DNA from: Gyromitra esculenta
Lineage: Eukaryota > Ascomycota > Pezizomycetes > Pezizales > Discinaceae
Assembly: GCA_038503075.1 (NCBI GenBank)
Contig: JBCAML010000006.1
Span: forward strand, 806,001-870,000
Reading direction: 5' to 3'
Length of the DNA stretch: 64,000 bases
A model generated the notes under the pieces. The model ran no database searches. It had not been told where the DNA came from and saw nothing but the letters and a program-made list of their open reading frames with translations. Within the stretch, counting starts at the first letter, position 1. Each line of letters opens with the position of its first letter. Below are positions 32,155 to 43,880 of the stretch, one piece after another. The position numbers were made by a program, and so were the translations under genes.

Positions 32155-32550
32155 GGATTGGTTATAGGGTTAGAGTTTGAGTATATGGTTGTTGTGTTTT
32201 TCGGTTGTAAGACAATGTTATTGTATTTCGGCTGTTATCGGTTATTGGGTTTTGTTGGGGAAAAGCGGGGTATTTAAGAGAAGGATTTCGCTTGTTTTTC
32301 GTGCTTTCTTTCTTCTTCTTCTAAGCAACGTTCTCGTTTCACTTCTGCTGTATCTGTTATAATTCCACCTCGATTCTATCTCAGAATCCTCGCTGCTGCT
32401 GTGAAACATCGCCGATACTTCGCCCTGAAGTATACCTTTTGTAGGACCTGTAGACTATACCGCACTCTTCGAACGTATTGGTTTCCCGCTTAAGTAGCAC
32501 TGCTCACCTTCAGGGATACTGAAGGGCTTAACGAGAAGCCAACCGTGAGA
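32142..32550 (+). repeat. 3' LTR of A1
   Basis: TTTCACGG...CCGTGAGA. TATTTAAG at 32271-32278 and AAGCAACGTT at 32323-32332, 52 bases further on; the U5 hairpin CCTTCAG-GGATA-CTGAAGG is at 32507-32525. Confidence 0.94.
32507..32525 (+). promoter_or_regulatory. Conserved U5 stem-loop (reference copy)
   Basis: Seven-base-pair stem with an invariant GGATA loop, preceded by AAGTAGCACTGCTCA and followed by GCTTAACGA. Nearly every LTR of both families in the window has the same structure with different but pairing arms. Confidence 0.8.
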
Positions 32551-32555
32551 ATTTC

Positions 32556-33221
32556 CTCTTAAAACCCCTCGCCGATTAGAAGTCATTGACGGCTGAACAA
32601 TTGCCTCGGGAGATATCACCCATCTTTGCCACTTGGAACTTTCCATCCAACAACATGAAGAAAAAGCTCTGTTCTTCGTCACCAAACTAGGCCATTACCC
32701 CCTAGTACTCGGCATCCCATGGATGAATCTCTACGATGTCCACCTACGATTTGCCAATAAAAGCATTGAATTCAATTCTGAGTTCTGCACCACCCACTGT
32801 GCTCCAAAACAACCCATCGTATCCACCGCCCCCATCCCACTGCCAGCCAAGATCAACGCCGCCTTTATTGGTGCCGCCAGCTTCCGCATGCTCGCTAGAA
32901 AAAGGGGTATCCAGGTCTATTCAATGTCTCTTTACGAAATCAACAAGGTCCTCGATAGTAAAACTACAAAGGAAGAATGGAGACAATGAATACAAGCCGA
33001 ATACCACGATTATCTAGACATGTTCGACAAAACCAAAGCTCAAGGACTCCCCTCTCGCCGTCCATACGACCATAAGATCATACTCCAAGAAGGCAAGGAA
33101 CCACCATTCGGCCCTCTCTATGGCATGTTACGAGATGAAATTCTAGTTCTAAAGAAGTACATCGAAGACAATTTAGAAAAAGGTTTTATCTGCGCTAGCT
33201 CATCCTCTGCTGGTTCTCCTG
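32556..33221 (+). pseudogene. pol of B-outer, protease-RT linker segment
   Basis: Resumes after A1 with PLRRLEVIDG-like text and then an in-frame TGA. It continues LGHYPLVLGIPWMNLYDVHL, then after another TGA near 32,987 MFDKTKAQGLPSRRPYDHKI and EKGFICASSS. Interrupted at 33222 by a family B LTR. Confidence 0.85.
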
Positions 33222-33575
33222 TTTCATTGACGGTTGTTTTGTTGGTTAGTTAGGTACATGGGTACATGGTTGTTTTGCTTCATTGTTGTACTTACTGTTT
33301 CTTTAGGTCTTTGGTTACAATGAGTCATATGTTTGTCATCAAAGGGATGGATCGTGGGTATATAAGCGAAGGGTTTTCTCCACTTTGTACTTTTTCCTTC
33401 TCTTCTCTTTAAGCAGCGTCTTCTATTGTCACTTTACTTGTATCCTGCAATACAAGCCAGGATCCTCACATAATCCTTCGTAGCCTCCGTGATACCTCTC
33501 ATACTATCACGCCACTACATCAACGTAGTTTTGCTGTTGGGATCACTATAACTCCCTTCCATCGTAGAGCCTGTG

Positions 33576-33983
33576 TTTCACGGATTAAAGATCGGGTATA
33601 GAGTTAGGTCTCGGTTAGACGGTTGTCATGGATTTGGAGGTTGGAGCATAATGTTATTGTATTTCGGTTTTTATCGGCTATTGGTTTGTCAGGAAAAGCG
33701 GGGTATTTAAAGGATGGATTTTGTCGTTCTTTGTCTTTTCTTCTTCTTTCCTTAAGCAACGTTCTCGTTTACCTTCTCCTGTAATTGTCGGAATACTACC
33801 TCGGTTCTACCTCAGAACCCTCGCTGTCGCTGTTCACTCCACTGCACTTATCTCACCTTGGGATAGACCCCTCATAGAACTTGTAGAAACATCGCACTCT
33901 TTAAACGTGTTGTTACCTCGCTTAAGTAGCACTGCTCACCTTCAGGGATACTGAAGGGCTTAACGAGGGACTCAACCGTGAGA
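33576..33983 (+). mobile_element. Solo LTR, family A, nested
   Basis: TTTCACGG...CCGTGAGA, flanked by CTGTG and CTGTA (one mismatch). Same orientation as its host LTR. Confidence 0.85.
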
Positions 33984-34045
33984 CTGTAGAATCATCGTTT
34001 AAACTCCTGTCGCTAGTTTTCGTTCAAGTAGCACTGCTCACCTTT

Positions 34046-34454
34046 TCTCAAGAAGCGGGGTTCTCGTCAAGCTCTCAGGTATCCCCCGAGATGAGCAGTG
34101 CTACTTGAACGAGAAACCAGTGACAAGAGAGTGCGCAAAGGTTCTACAAGCTCTACAAGTTGATCAAGTTCTGATGACTTGATGGCGGCGACAGTGAGGG
34201 ATTACGAGGTGTAACTGAAGTTTGTATTGTGGAATACAAGAGTGAACAATAGAAGACGTTGCTTAAAGAAAGAAGAAGGAAAAGTACAACAAGAGGGGAA
34301 ATCCCTTCGCTTATATACCACATTCCAACTCGTTCGATGACAAAGACTTGACTCATTGTAGCGGAAACCCAAAGAAACACGAGACATAGTAACACAACAT
34401 AACAACCCTGTACCCCTGTACCTAGCCGACCAACGAAAGCAACCATCCATGAAA
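34046..34454 (-). mobile_element. Solo LTR, family B, nested and inverted
   Basis: TCTCAAG...CCATGAAA on the plus strand, flanked by CCTTT on both sides. It entered the host LTR at the base of its U5 hairpin. Confidence 0.88.
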
Positions 34455-34504
34455 CCTTTGGGGATACCAAAGGGCTTGACGAAACCTCGCTCCTTGAGAT
34501 CCTG

Positions 34505-35815
34505 TCCTCTTTGCTGCCAAACCTGATGGGTCTCTACGTCTTTGTGTAGACTACCGCGGCCTTAACGCCCTTACTGTCAAAGACCATTATACATCCCCCC
34601 TGATTAAGGAAACACTGGACAGACTCGCAAAAGCCCAGTGGTACTCAAAACTCGACCTCCGAGACGGCTTTCATCAAATCCGCATCACTGAAGGGGAAGA
34701 ATGGAAGACGGCCTTTCGAACCCGTTATGGCTTATATAAATACATGGTTATGCCATTCGGCCTTACCAAAGCCCCTGGTACCTTTCAACGATTCGTAAAT
34801 GACTTCCTTCGAGAATACCTAGATCTTTTTTGCACCGCCTACCTCTATGATATCCTTATCTATAGTGATACTCTCGCTGAACATAAGGTACATGTCAGAC
34901 AAGTCCTGAACGCCCTCAAGGCCAACAATATTCTTCTCAAACCTGAGAAATGCGAATTCCATGTGCAGTCAATTAAATACCTCTGCCTAATCCTCACGAC
35001 CGAAGGCATTAAAATGGATGAAGACAAACTTAAGGCCGTACATGATTGGAACCGACCTAAGTGTATCAAAGATGTCCAAGCCTTCCTCGGCTTCGCAAAC
35101 TTCAATTGCCGATTTATTCTAGGATTCTCTCGCCTCGCTGCCCCCCTTACTGCCTTTACAAAAAAAGGTATCGTTTTTGAATGGACCATCGAAGCTGAAC
35201 TTGCATTCGAAGCTCTCAAGGACTCCTTTACCAAGGCCCCTGTACTCGTCCACTTTGATCCTCGAAAGAAGATCTTCATGGAATCTGACGCATCTGACTT
35301 TGTTTCGGGAGTAGTCCTCTTCCAACTCGACAATAACGGCATACTCCACCCTGTAACCTTCTTCTCTAAGAAGCACCCACCTGCTGAGTGTAACTATGAG
35401 ATCTACAATAAGGAACTCCTGGCTATTATCCGCTGCTTTGAGGAATGGAGACCTGAACTTGAAGGTTCCGAACTACCCATCTCTGTCATTACGGACCATA
35501 AGAACTTGGAATATTTCATGACCACCAAGCAACTGAACCGAAGACAAGTCAGATAGGCAGAATATCTTGCACATTTCGACTTTGTCATTACGTATAGACC
35601 AGGAGTACAAGGAGGAAAACCGGACGCATTGACAAGGAGATCAGGAGATCTCCCTGAAGAAGGAGATGAAAGACTACAACATCAACACCAAGTAGTCTTG
35701 AAGGAAAAGAACTTAGACCCCAAGTTGAGTTTGTTTTCGGGTTCGTTATCAAACGAACCCGCTGAATTGGATGCTCCCCTCGAGGCCTTGATGAATGACG
35801 GATAAATTACTGACC
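34505..35815 (+). pseudogene. pol of B-outer, RT and RNase H segment
   Basis: Reads CVDYRGLNALTVKDHYTSPL to RNase H ASDFVSGVVL and on to [18 protein letters not shown]. The RT active site reads YLYD instead of YLDD, and a stop replaces Trp after RRQVR (about 35,554). Interrupted at 35821 by a solo LTR. Confidence 0.9.
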
Positions 35816-35820
35816 CATTC

Positions 35821-36229
35821 TTTCATGGATGGTTGTTTCGTTGTAAGGTCGGATGTATAGGTGTTTGGATGGTTTATTTCGCTGTTGTTCGTTATGTTTC
35901 TTTTGGTTTCTCTTACAATGAGTCATACGTTTGTCATCGGAAGGATGGAATATGGGTATATAAGCGAAGGGTCTTTCCCTCTTGTTGTACTTTTCCTTCT
36001 CTTCTCTTTAAGCATAGTCTTCTCCTGTACACTTGTTGTATCCTACAATACAACCCTCGATTACACCTCGTAATCCTTCACTGTCGCCATCTTCAAGTCA
36101 TCATAATTTGAACCATTCGTAGAGGCTGTAGAAACTTTGTATACCCTCTCGTTGCTGGTTTCTCGTCCAAGTAGCACTGCTCATCTCAGGGGATACCTGA
36201 GAGCTTGACGAGAACCTCGCTCCTTGAGA
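35821..36229 (+). mobile_element. Solo LTR, family B
   Basis: TTTCATGG...CTTGAGA, 409 bases, flanked by CATTC (35816-35820 and 36230-36234). Hairpin stem TCTCAGG/CCTGAGA. Confidence 0.92.
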
Positions 36230-36234
36230 CATTC

Positions 36235-36303
36235 CCACAAAAAATCCTTCTAGCACTCAGAAATGGCGAACAACAATCCAAGGAAATCTCCCTCGGTGAT
36301 TGT
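36235..36303 (+). pseudogene. pol of B-outer, short segment between LTR and A2
   Basis: Encodes KILLALRNGEQQSKEISLGD, the region just after RNase H, then is cut by A2 at ATTGT. Confidence 0.75.
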
Positions 36304-36736
36304 TCTCACGGTCGAGTCCCTTGTTAAGCCCTTCAGTATCCCTGAAGGTGAGCAGTGCTACTTAATGAGGTATCGACGCGTTCAAAGAGGGCAGCGTTTC
36401 TACAGGTTCTACGATAGGTCTATCTCAAGGCGAGATAAGTGCGGCGAGATGAACAGCGACAGCGAGGATTCTGAGGTAGAATCGAGATAGTATTTCTTTA
36501 ACAAGTACCGCAGAAGGTAACGAGAACGTTGCTTAAGAAAAGAAAAGAACGAAAACAAGAGCGACTAAAATCCTTCCTTAAATACCCCGCTTTTCGGTAA
36601 CACAGACAACAACCCGACAACAACCGAAATACAACGACATTATCCCAACAACCATAACCGAAGAACAAAGGAATTATACAACCATCTAGATCAATCGATA
36701 CAATATCACCAGTCAAACCACGAGGCATCCTTTAAG

Positions 36737-39700
36737 TCAATCCGTGAAAGTAGCTCCCCCCTTCAAGCGTGAGCTCCTGCGAACACTAGGAGTAGCCAAG
36801 GTCGGGATAGTTAAAAACTCTTTTAGTGCCGAAGTATCTACAAGGTCTTCAGCGGGTTCCCAGGTAGGGTGAGCATAGCCGGTCCATTCGACAAGGTACT
36901 GTTGTTGTCCACGATGTGTTCGTTGCTCGAGGATTTTCTCGATAAAATATTCCTCCTGCTGGTTAACGATAATTGGAGGTGGAGGGGGTAGGATTTGTCC
37001 TGGAAGAGGATCGTCGGCAACGGGCTTAAGGAGTGACACGTGGAAAACGGGATGGTATTTGACTGAAGAAGGAAGGTCAATCTCGTATGCAAAAGGAGAG
37101 ACTATCTTTTTTACTGGGTATGGTCCCATCCATTTCCAGTCGAGTTTTCGCGCATTACGAACTGTCCTAATATTCTTCATCGATACGAATACTTGATCAT
37201 CGACTTGATAGGCAGGAGCGGGAGTTCGATGTTTATTAGTAGAGGTCTCCTGGATATCCTGGGCTGTCCGAATTTGTATCTTGAGGTAGTCGTATAGGTT
37301 TTGCATCGTGGTTGCGAAGTTAGAAGAGTCTAGGCTTTGGGCGATGGCGGTTGCGGGGACAATAGAGGTATCGAAGCGGGGATGGTAACCATAGTTTGCA
37401 AAAAAGGGCGAAACTTTAGTAGTAGCCGATTCTTGGTTGTTGGCTGAGAATTCTGCCATGGCTAACCATTTACTCCAGTCTCCTTGTTGATAAGACACGT
37501 ATGAGCGCAGGTATTGCTCCATAACTGCGTTTAGTCGTTCCGTCTGTCCATCGGTTTCTGGGTGGAATGCAGTAGACATTCGAGCCTGGATTCCTAAGCG
37601 CTTGCAGAGTTCCTTCCAGAAGTGGGCTGTGAACTGTGTACCTCGGTCGGAGGTAACGTGTGTAGGTAGCCCATGGAGTTTCCATACATGTCGAAGGTAT
37701 AAATCGGCGACATCTCTAGAGTTGACCGTGGTATTACAAGGGATTAGATGGCGCATTTTTGATAGGCGGTCTACGATGACCAAGATAGCATCATAGCCTT
37801 CGGATTCTGGGAGGCCTGTGACAAAATCCATAGAGATCTCTTGCCAGGGACGATTTGGAATGGGCAGTGGGCGGAGGACTCCTTGTGTTCATTAGGTAAC
37901 TGGTTTGGCTTTTTGGCATATATGGCTGTTACGCACATAGAGACCGATAGAATCTCTCATCTTTGGCCAATAGAAACTCCTACTTATTAGTTCAAAGGTT
38001 TTATCTCGTCCGGAGTGTCCTGCGGCAGGGGAGTCATGATGTCTCCGAATAAGCTCTAGACGAAGAGGGTCAAAGTCGGGCACATAGAGTTTCTCCCGAT
38101 AGTATAGTCGGGTATTCTCCTCCGTGCATTCGCCTAAAGTGATCTCCTTTGATTGTCGATCCTTGTTCTTTAACGCTAAAAGTATCTTTCTGGGAACTTG
38201 TCAGCAATATATTCTTCTAGAAAGAGTTTTTCTAGGGGGGTGTCCAGTTCAGCGGCTTCATTTGATAAAGGAGCCGACAACAAACTTATCTTAGGATCAA
38301 CATTTTCCTTTTTTAGCTCCACCTGGCTCTGGTGTGCTAGTCGTTCATCCCCCTCCTTGGGAAGATCTCCTGATCTTCTTGTTAACGCATCCGGCTTTCC
38401 TCCTTGACTTCCCGGTCGATAGGTGATCACAAAATCAAAACGTGATAGGTATTCGGCCCATCTGGCTTGACGGCGGTTAAGTTGTTTAGTGCTCATAAAA
38501 TATTCCAAATTTTTATGATCACTGATAACGTCGATTGGGTGTTTTGAGCCTTCCAGTTCCGGACGCCATTCTTCAAAGACTCGGATGATGGCAAGTAGTT
38601 CCTTGTCGTAGATTTCGTAGTTACACTGCAGGTGAGTGTTTTTTTGAAAAGAAGGCTACGGGATGTAAGATTCCTGCGTCATCGTACTGCGATAGGACTC
38701 CGCCTGATACGAAGTCTGAAGCGTCGGTTTCTACAATGATTTTTTTGTCAGGATCAAAGTGGATGAGGATGGGAGCAGTGGTGAAGGCATGTTTTAAATT
38801 TTCGAAGGCGATGTCGGCTTCGACAGTCCATTCGAAGTTAATACCCTTTCTTGTGAGTGCAGTAAGAGGCGAAGCGAGTTTAGAAAATCCCAGGATAAAC
38901 CGACGGTAAAAGTTAGCAAATCCTAGGAATGCTTGGACGTCCTTAACGCTTTTTGGAGTTCCCCATTCTCTGACGGCCTTTAACTTTTCTTCGTCCATCT
39001 TGATGCCGTCAGGGGTGAGAATTAGGCCTAGGTATTTGGTGGTTTGTACTTCGAACTCACATTTCTCCGGTTTCAGAAGGATGTTATTGTTCTTGAGCGT
39101 CTGTAGAACCTTCCGAACATGAGCTTGGTGTTCAGTGAAGGTGTCGCTGTAGATGAGAATGTCATCTAGGTACGCAGTACAAAAGATATCTAGGTATTCA
39201 GTGAGGCAGTCGTTTACAAAGCGTTGGAAGGTACCTGGGGCATTGGTGAGTCCAAAGGGCATGACCTGGTATTCGTAGAGACCATAACGGGTTCGGAAAG
39301 CGGTTTTCCACTCCTCTCCTTCAGCGATTCGGATTTGGTGATAACCGTCGCGTAGGTCGAGCTTGGTATACCATTGGGCCTTCGCTAGTCTATCAAGGGT
39401 TTCTCGTATAAGAGGAGAGGTGTATCGATCTTTGACCGTAATGGCGTTTAGGCCCCTATAGTCAACACATAATCGGAGGGAGCCATCCGCCTTTTTTACG
39501 AAGAGTACAGGGGAGCCGGCAGGAGAAGAGCTGGCGCGAATAAAACCTTTCTCTAGGTTGTCTTCGATGTATTTCTTGAGGACAATAAGTTCCTCTCTTG
39601 ACATTCCATAGAGCGGCCCAAATGGTGCGTCCTTCCCCTCCATCAATTGTATTTTATGATCGTAGGGGCGGCGTGGGGGTAGTCCTTGCGCTTTTGCTTT

Positions 39701-40447
39701 ATCGAACATGTCCAAAAAATCGTGGTACTTAGCGGGGATCCTAGACTTCCATTCTTCTTTCGTGGTTTTATTGTCTATGAGTTTGTTTATCTCATAAAGG
39801 GACATGGCGTACGCTTGGTGGGTGCGTTTTCTAGTGAGGGTCCTAAAGCTGGCCGCGCCAATGAAGGATATATTCATTTTGGAGGGAGTGGGAATCGATG
39901 GGGAGATGACAATGGGGGAGTGAGGGGCACAGTGCGTGGTGCAGAGCTTAGAGTTAAACTCAATGCGTTTGTTAGCGAAATGGAGGTGCACATCGTGGTG
40001 CTTCATCCACGGTATGCCTAGCACTAGGGGGTAGTGGCCCAGTTGGGTCACAAAGCAGGGTGCTTGTTCTCGATGATTTTGGATGGATAGGTTGAGGTTA
40101 GCGATGTGGGTAATGTCTCCGGAGGCGACGGGTCGACCATCGATAACTTCAAGTTGTCGGGGTGTTTTTAAAGGGGTAAGGGGGAGAGAATGGTGACTCG
40201 CGAATTTCTGATCAATAAATGCAAATCCTGAGGCCCGGTGTCCAGTAAAGCGTGTGTGTTTATAATTTTATTGCTATGGGAAATCTTGCATGCTACTACA
40301 AAGTGTTCCCCATCCAATTGATCCTCCACGCTTATACCAGAAACCGAAAACCCCGAAATAGAAAATGCAGACAAAGGTAAGAAATTTGAAACCAAGGTAG
40401 GGTCACTGATCGACCTTGGTTGGACTAGTTTAAAGCCTCGCTTGAGG
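36737..40447 (-). pseudogene. pol of A2 (several frameshifts)
   Basis: Homologous to A1 pol but in pieces. A one-base deletion falls in the protease motif (DTG then frame change, ~40,235) and a two-base deletion in RNase H (HSPA, ~38,625). A one-base deletion follows RNase H (FPER, ~38,180), and two stops come right after the integrase zinc finger (KPVT, ~37,890), where one zinc Cys is also Ser (NSHIC). The integrase core and chromodomain (37831-36737) are intact. The YLDD of RT is intact in the 40,051-38,621 piece. Confidence 0.9.
40390..40434 (-). promoter_or_regulatory. -1 frameshift signal of A2
   Basis: Minus-strand TTTAAAC (40434-40428), TAG, 6-base spacer, stem AACCAAGGT/ACCTTGGTT. 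Compared with A1 the terminal G-C pair has become U-A in both arms. Confidence 0.82.
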
Positions 40448-41712
40448 CGCTTGCGGATTCTAGAGCAAAAAATTGAGGCGGGAGAGGTGGCGGCGGTAAG
40501 GAAGAAGCCGGGGGCGAACGGTTAGCAGGTGGGGCTGTGAGGGCTCCTCTCATCGTGGGTTTTTTGGGAGCAGAAGGGCAATTGGCGTAGGAGTGATCCG
40601 GAGCGGCACAGAACATGCATTTTCCAGTGGCACGGCGCCACTGTTTTTCTTCCTCCGAGAGTTTTCTTCGTCCGTTGACCATGGTGTATCGTTGGTCTTG
40701 AGGAGGGCGAGAAAGATTGCTGGTACGTCCGAAAGATAGGTCCATGGGGGCTAGTCCTCCTGGGGTGAAGGAGGAGGCAGGGGTGAAGGCGGCGGGGGCA
40801 CTGAATTGACCCATATTATCTCTGGCGTTTCCTCGTTTTTCTGCCTTACGAGCTCGGATACGATTATCCAGTCGGGTAAGGGTGAGAATCATCTCCGGGA
40901 GGTTGGCAGGGGCGATTGGGGCAAACACCATGGCTTCTTTTAGTTCTTCTGACATGCCGTGTTCCAATGCGTCCATCTTAGAGTTCTCATCAAAGTTCAA
41001 CTGGCCCATGATTCTTTGGAAATCGGCTAAGTAGGCCGAGAAATCCCTTTTTCCTTGACGGAGCTGGTGGAGTTCCCGTCGAGCAGTTCCGGTCGGATCT
41101 GGATCTCCGAAAGCAGTTTCCAAGGCGGCGATGAGTTCTTCTGCGTTGTTCCAACTGGTGAGTCCTGAGGGAAGAACTGTATGTCGGACTTGCTCTAGGG
41201 CGGCTCCTTCCAGTCGATTGATAGTGTAAAGTATCATGGTAGTCTCATTGGCGAAACGGTCCCGGTTGACGGTTAACTTGGAGCGTAATTGGAGAATAAA
41301 GCCGGGGAGTTTTGCTCGGGATCCATCGAACCTGGGTCCGGCATGCGTTCCGATCGATGGGTATTTGACGGCGGGGGGGGGGTAGCTGTAAGGTTGGGTG
41401 GAGCGGGGGGCGCTGGGATGGTGGATCGAGCCTCATTCCGTTCTTGTCGAAGTCGAGCAATTAGGCTGGCGGGTTCGGTGACTCGTCGGTCTTGTTCGGC
41501 CGCATGGCCGGGGGCATTATCGGTTTGGATCGGGCAGTGTTGAGTTTTACCTCGTTTTCCCGGTCGCTTTCCTGGAGGACGTCAATCTGGTCTTCCAGGG
41601 CTTGGTTTAATTCCCTGAGTTCATTGTATAGTTCTGCAGGGTCGTCTCGGTAGGCCTGAGCGAACGCTTCTCTAGTGGGAAAGCGTTTTGCGGCGACGGC
41701 GGTTCCTTCCAT
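40425..41712 (-). pseudogene. gag of A2 (frameshifted)
   Basis: The start MEGTAVAAKRFPTREAFAQA is followed by loss of frame around 41,300-41,500. The rest (41237-40425) holds the gag core and zinc knuckle CMFCAAPDHSYANC. Ends at the conserved TTA AAC TAG. Confidence 0.88.
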
Positions 41713-42224
41713 GGTGGAGGAATATCCCGTGTGTTTGGTAGTGGTAGAAGGTGTAGATGTCGAAGCAACGTAATCTCACGGTCGAGTCCCTTGTTAAGCC
41801 CTTCAGTATCCCTGAAGGTGAGCAGTGCTACTTAATGAGGTATCGACGCGTTCAAAGAGGGCAGCGTTTCTACAGGTTCTACGATAGGTCTATCTCAAGG
41901 CGAGATAAGTGCGGCGAGATGAACAGCGACAGCGAGGATTCTGAGGTAGAATCGAGATAGTATTTCTTTAACAAGTACCGCAGAAGGTAACGAGAACGTT
42001 GCTTAAGAAAAGAAAAGAACGAAAACAAGAGCGACTAAAATCCTTCCTTAAATACCCCGCTTTTCGGTAACACAGACAACAACCCGACAACAACCGAAAT
42101 ACAACGACATTATCCCAACAACCATAACCGAAGAACAAAGGAATTATACAACCATCTAGATCAATCGATACAATATCACCAGTCAAACCACGAGGCATCC
42201 TTTAAGTCAATCCGTGAAAATTGT

Positions 42225-42314
42225 GCAGAATCTAATGGCCATCTCCTGTACCGCCAAAAGTTTTATGTCCCCGATCATGACCCCCTTCGCCTCCTCATCC
42301 TCAAACGACACCAT
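42225..42314 (+). pseudogene. pol of B-outer, segment before integrase
   Basis: Reads ESNGHLLYRQKFYVPDHDPL and LKRHHDA, the start of the integrase zinc finger, between A2 and A3. Confidence 0.75.
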
Positions 42315-43471
42315 GATGCTCTCACGGTTTGATCCCTCGTTAAGCCCTTCAGTATCCCTGAAGGTGAGCAGTGCTACTTAAACGAGAAGTCAAGCGACAA
42401 GAGTCACGATGTTTCTACAGGTCTTACGTGGGTCCAGCTCAAGGCGAGTTAAGTGTGGAAATGTTTCAGCGACAGCGACTGCGAGAGTTCTGAGGTAGAA
42501 CCGAGGTAATATTAAAACAATACAGTAGAAATAAAGTAAAAACGTTACTTAAGAAAAGAAGAAGAAGAAAACACAAGCGAACAATCTTCATCTCTTAAAT
42601 ACCCCGCTTTACAACCATTATGACTCATAACCGATAATAACCAAAACACAAAGACATTATAATCCTAACCAAGATCCTGTTACAACCCATGCAATATCTT
42701 TGACCCATTTACTCCATTGTATCCGTGAAAGTAGCCCTCCTCTTCAAGCGTGAGCTCCTGTGAACATTAGGTACGTCTACAGGAGTCGTAGTTAAAAAGG
42801 TATCGAGAGCGACAGTATCTTCAAGATCGTCAGCAGGTTCCCAGGTGGGATGAGCATAGCCTGTCCATTCGACGAGATATTCTTGTTTACCACGGTGTAA
42901 CCGTTGGTCTAAGATCTTCTTGATATAATACTCTTCTTGATCGTTAACAACAATGGGTACGGGAGGAGGAATTACTTGGCTGGGAAAAGCGTCATGAGCT
43001 GCTGGTTTCAATAGAGAAACATGGAAGACGGGGTGATATTTGACGGAGGACGGGAGGTCAATCTCATAGGCAAAAGGTGACACTATCTTCTTAACCGGGT
43101 AGGGTCCCATCCATTTCCAGTCCAGTTTCCGGGCATTACGTATGGTTCTAATGTTCTTCATTGATATGAAGACTTGATCATTAACCTGGTAAGCTGGAGC
43201 TGGCGTACGGTGCTTATTCGTGGCGGTCTCCTGGATGTCTTGGGCGGCTCTTATCTGCGTTCGTAGATAATCATAGAGTTCTTGCATGGTCTGACTGAAT
43301 GAGGCAGCATCTAAACTCTGGGCACTAGCTTTAATTGGAAGGAATGTGGTATCGAAACGAGGATGGTATCGATAGTTGGCGAAAAAGGGGGAGACTTTAG
43401 TACTGGCCGATTCCTGGTTGTTTGTGGAGAACTCAGCCATCGGTAGCCGCTTACTCCAGTCTCCTTGTTGA

Positions 43472-43880
43472 TCTCAAGGGGCGAGGTTTTCCGTCAAGCT
43501 CTCAGGTATCCCCCGAGATGAGCAGTGCTACTTGAATAGAAAACTAGGCAACGAGAGTGTTCACGAGATTTCACAGGCTCTACGAGGGGGTCAAGTATAG
43601 AGGACTTGAGAATGGCGACAGCGTAAGGTTATGAGGTATAACCAAGGTTTGTATTGTAAAATACAAGAGTGTACAATAGAAGACGTTGCTTAAGGAAAGA
43701 AGAAGAGAAAACGCAACAAGAGGGGAATTCCCTTCGCTTATATACCACATTCCAGCTCTTTCGATGACAAAGATCTGACTCATGACAACAGAAACCCAAA
43801 GAAACAAAAGGAACATCAGTAAAACACAACAACCACAGACTCATGCGCCTAACCAACCAACGTAACATCCATCCATAAAA
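43472..43880 (-). mobile_element. Solo LTR, family B, inverted, in A3 pol
   Basis: TCTCAAGG...CCATAAAA, 409 bases, flanked by GTTGA on both sides. It interrupts the integrase coding region. Confidence 0.92.

Larger units (their letters stand above)
26687..32550 (+). mobile_element. Full-length Ty3/Gypsy chromovirus A1 (open gag and pol)
   Basis: 5864-base element of family A: 5' LTR 26687-27088, 3' LTR 32142-32550, target duplication ATTTC (26682-26686 and 32551-32555). gag and pol are both uninterrupted. The two LTRs differ at about seven bases, mostly C/T transitions, plus one replaced block at the self-primer site, so insertion is not very recent. It lies in the protease-RT linker of B-outer. 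Confidence 0.95.
33222..34499 (+). mobile_element. Solo LTR, family B, carrying two nested LTRs
   Basis: TTTCATTG...CTTGAGA with TCCTG on both sides (33217-33221 and 34500-34504). Interrupted at 33576 (family A) and 34046 (family B, inverted). Its hairpin stem is CCTTTGG/CCAAAGG. Confidence 0.87.
36304..42219 (-). mobile_element. Full-length retrotransposon A2, inverted, identical LTRs, broken interior
   Basis: 5916-base family A element on the minus strand. LTRs 36304-36749 and 41774-42219 are identical over all 446 bases; ATTGT duplication at 36299-36303 and 42220-42224. gag and pol carry several indels and stops (next entries). The self-primer motif and primer-binding site are intact. Identical LTRs make it the youngest full-length insertion here. 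Confidence 0.94.

Noticed and set aside
36263..36490. Repeated 75-76 residue frames at 36,263/41,757 and 36,498/41,968
   Set aside because: They lie in the two identical LTRs of A2 and have no independent evidence of coding.
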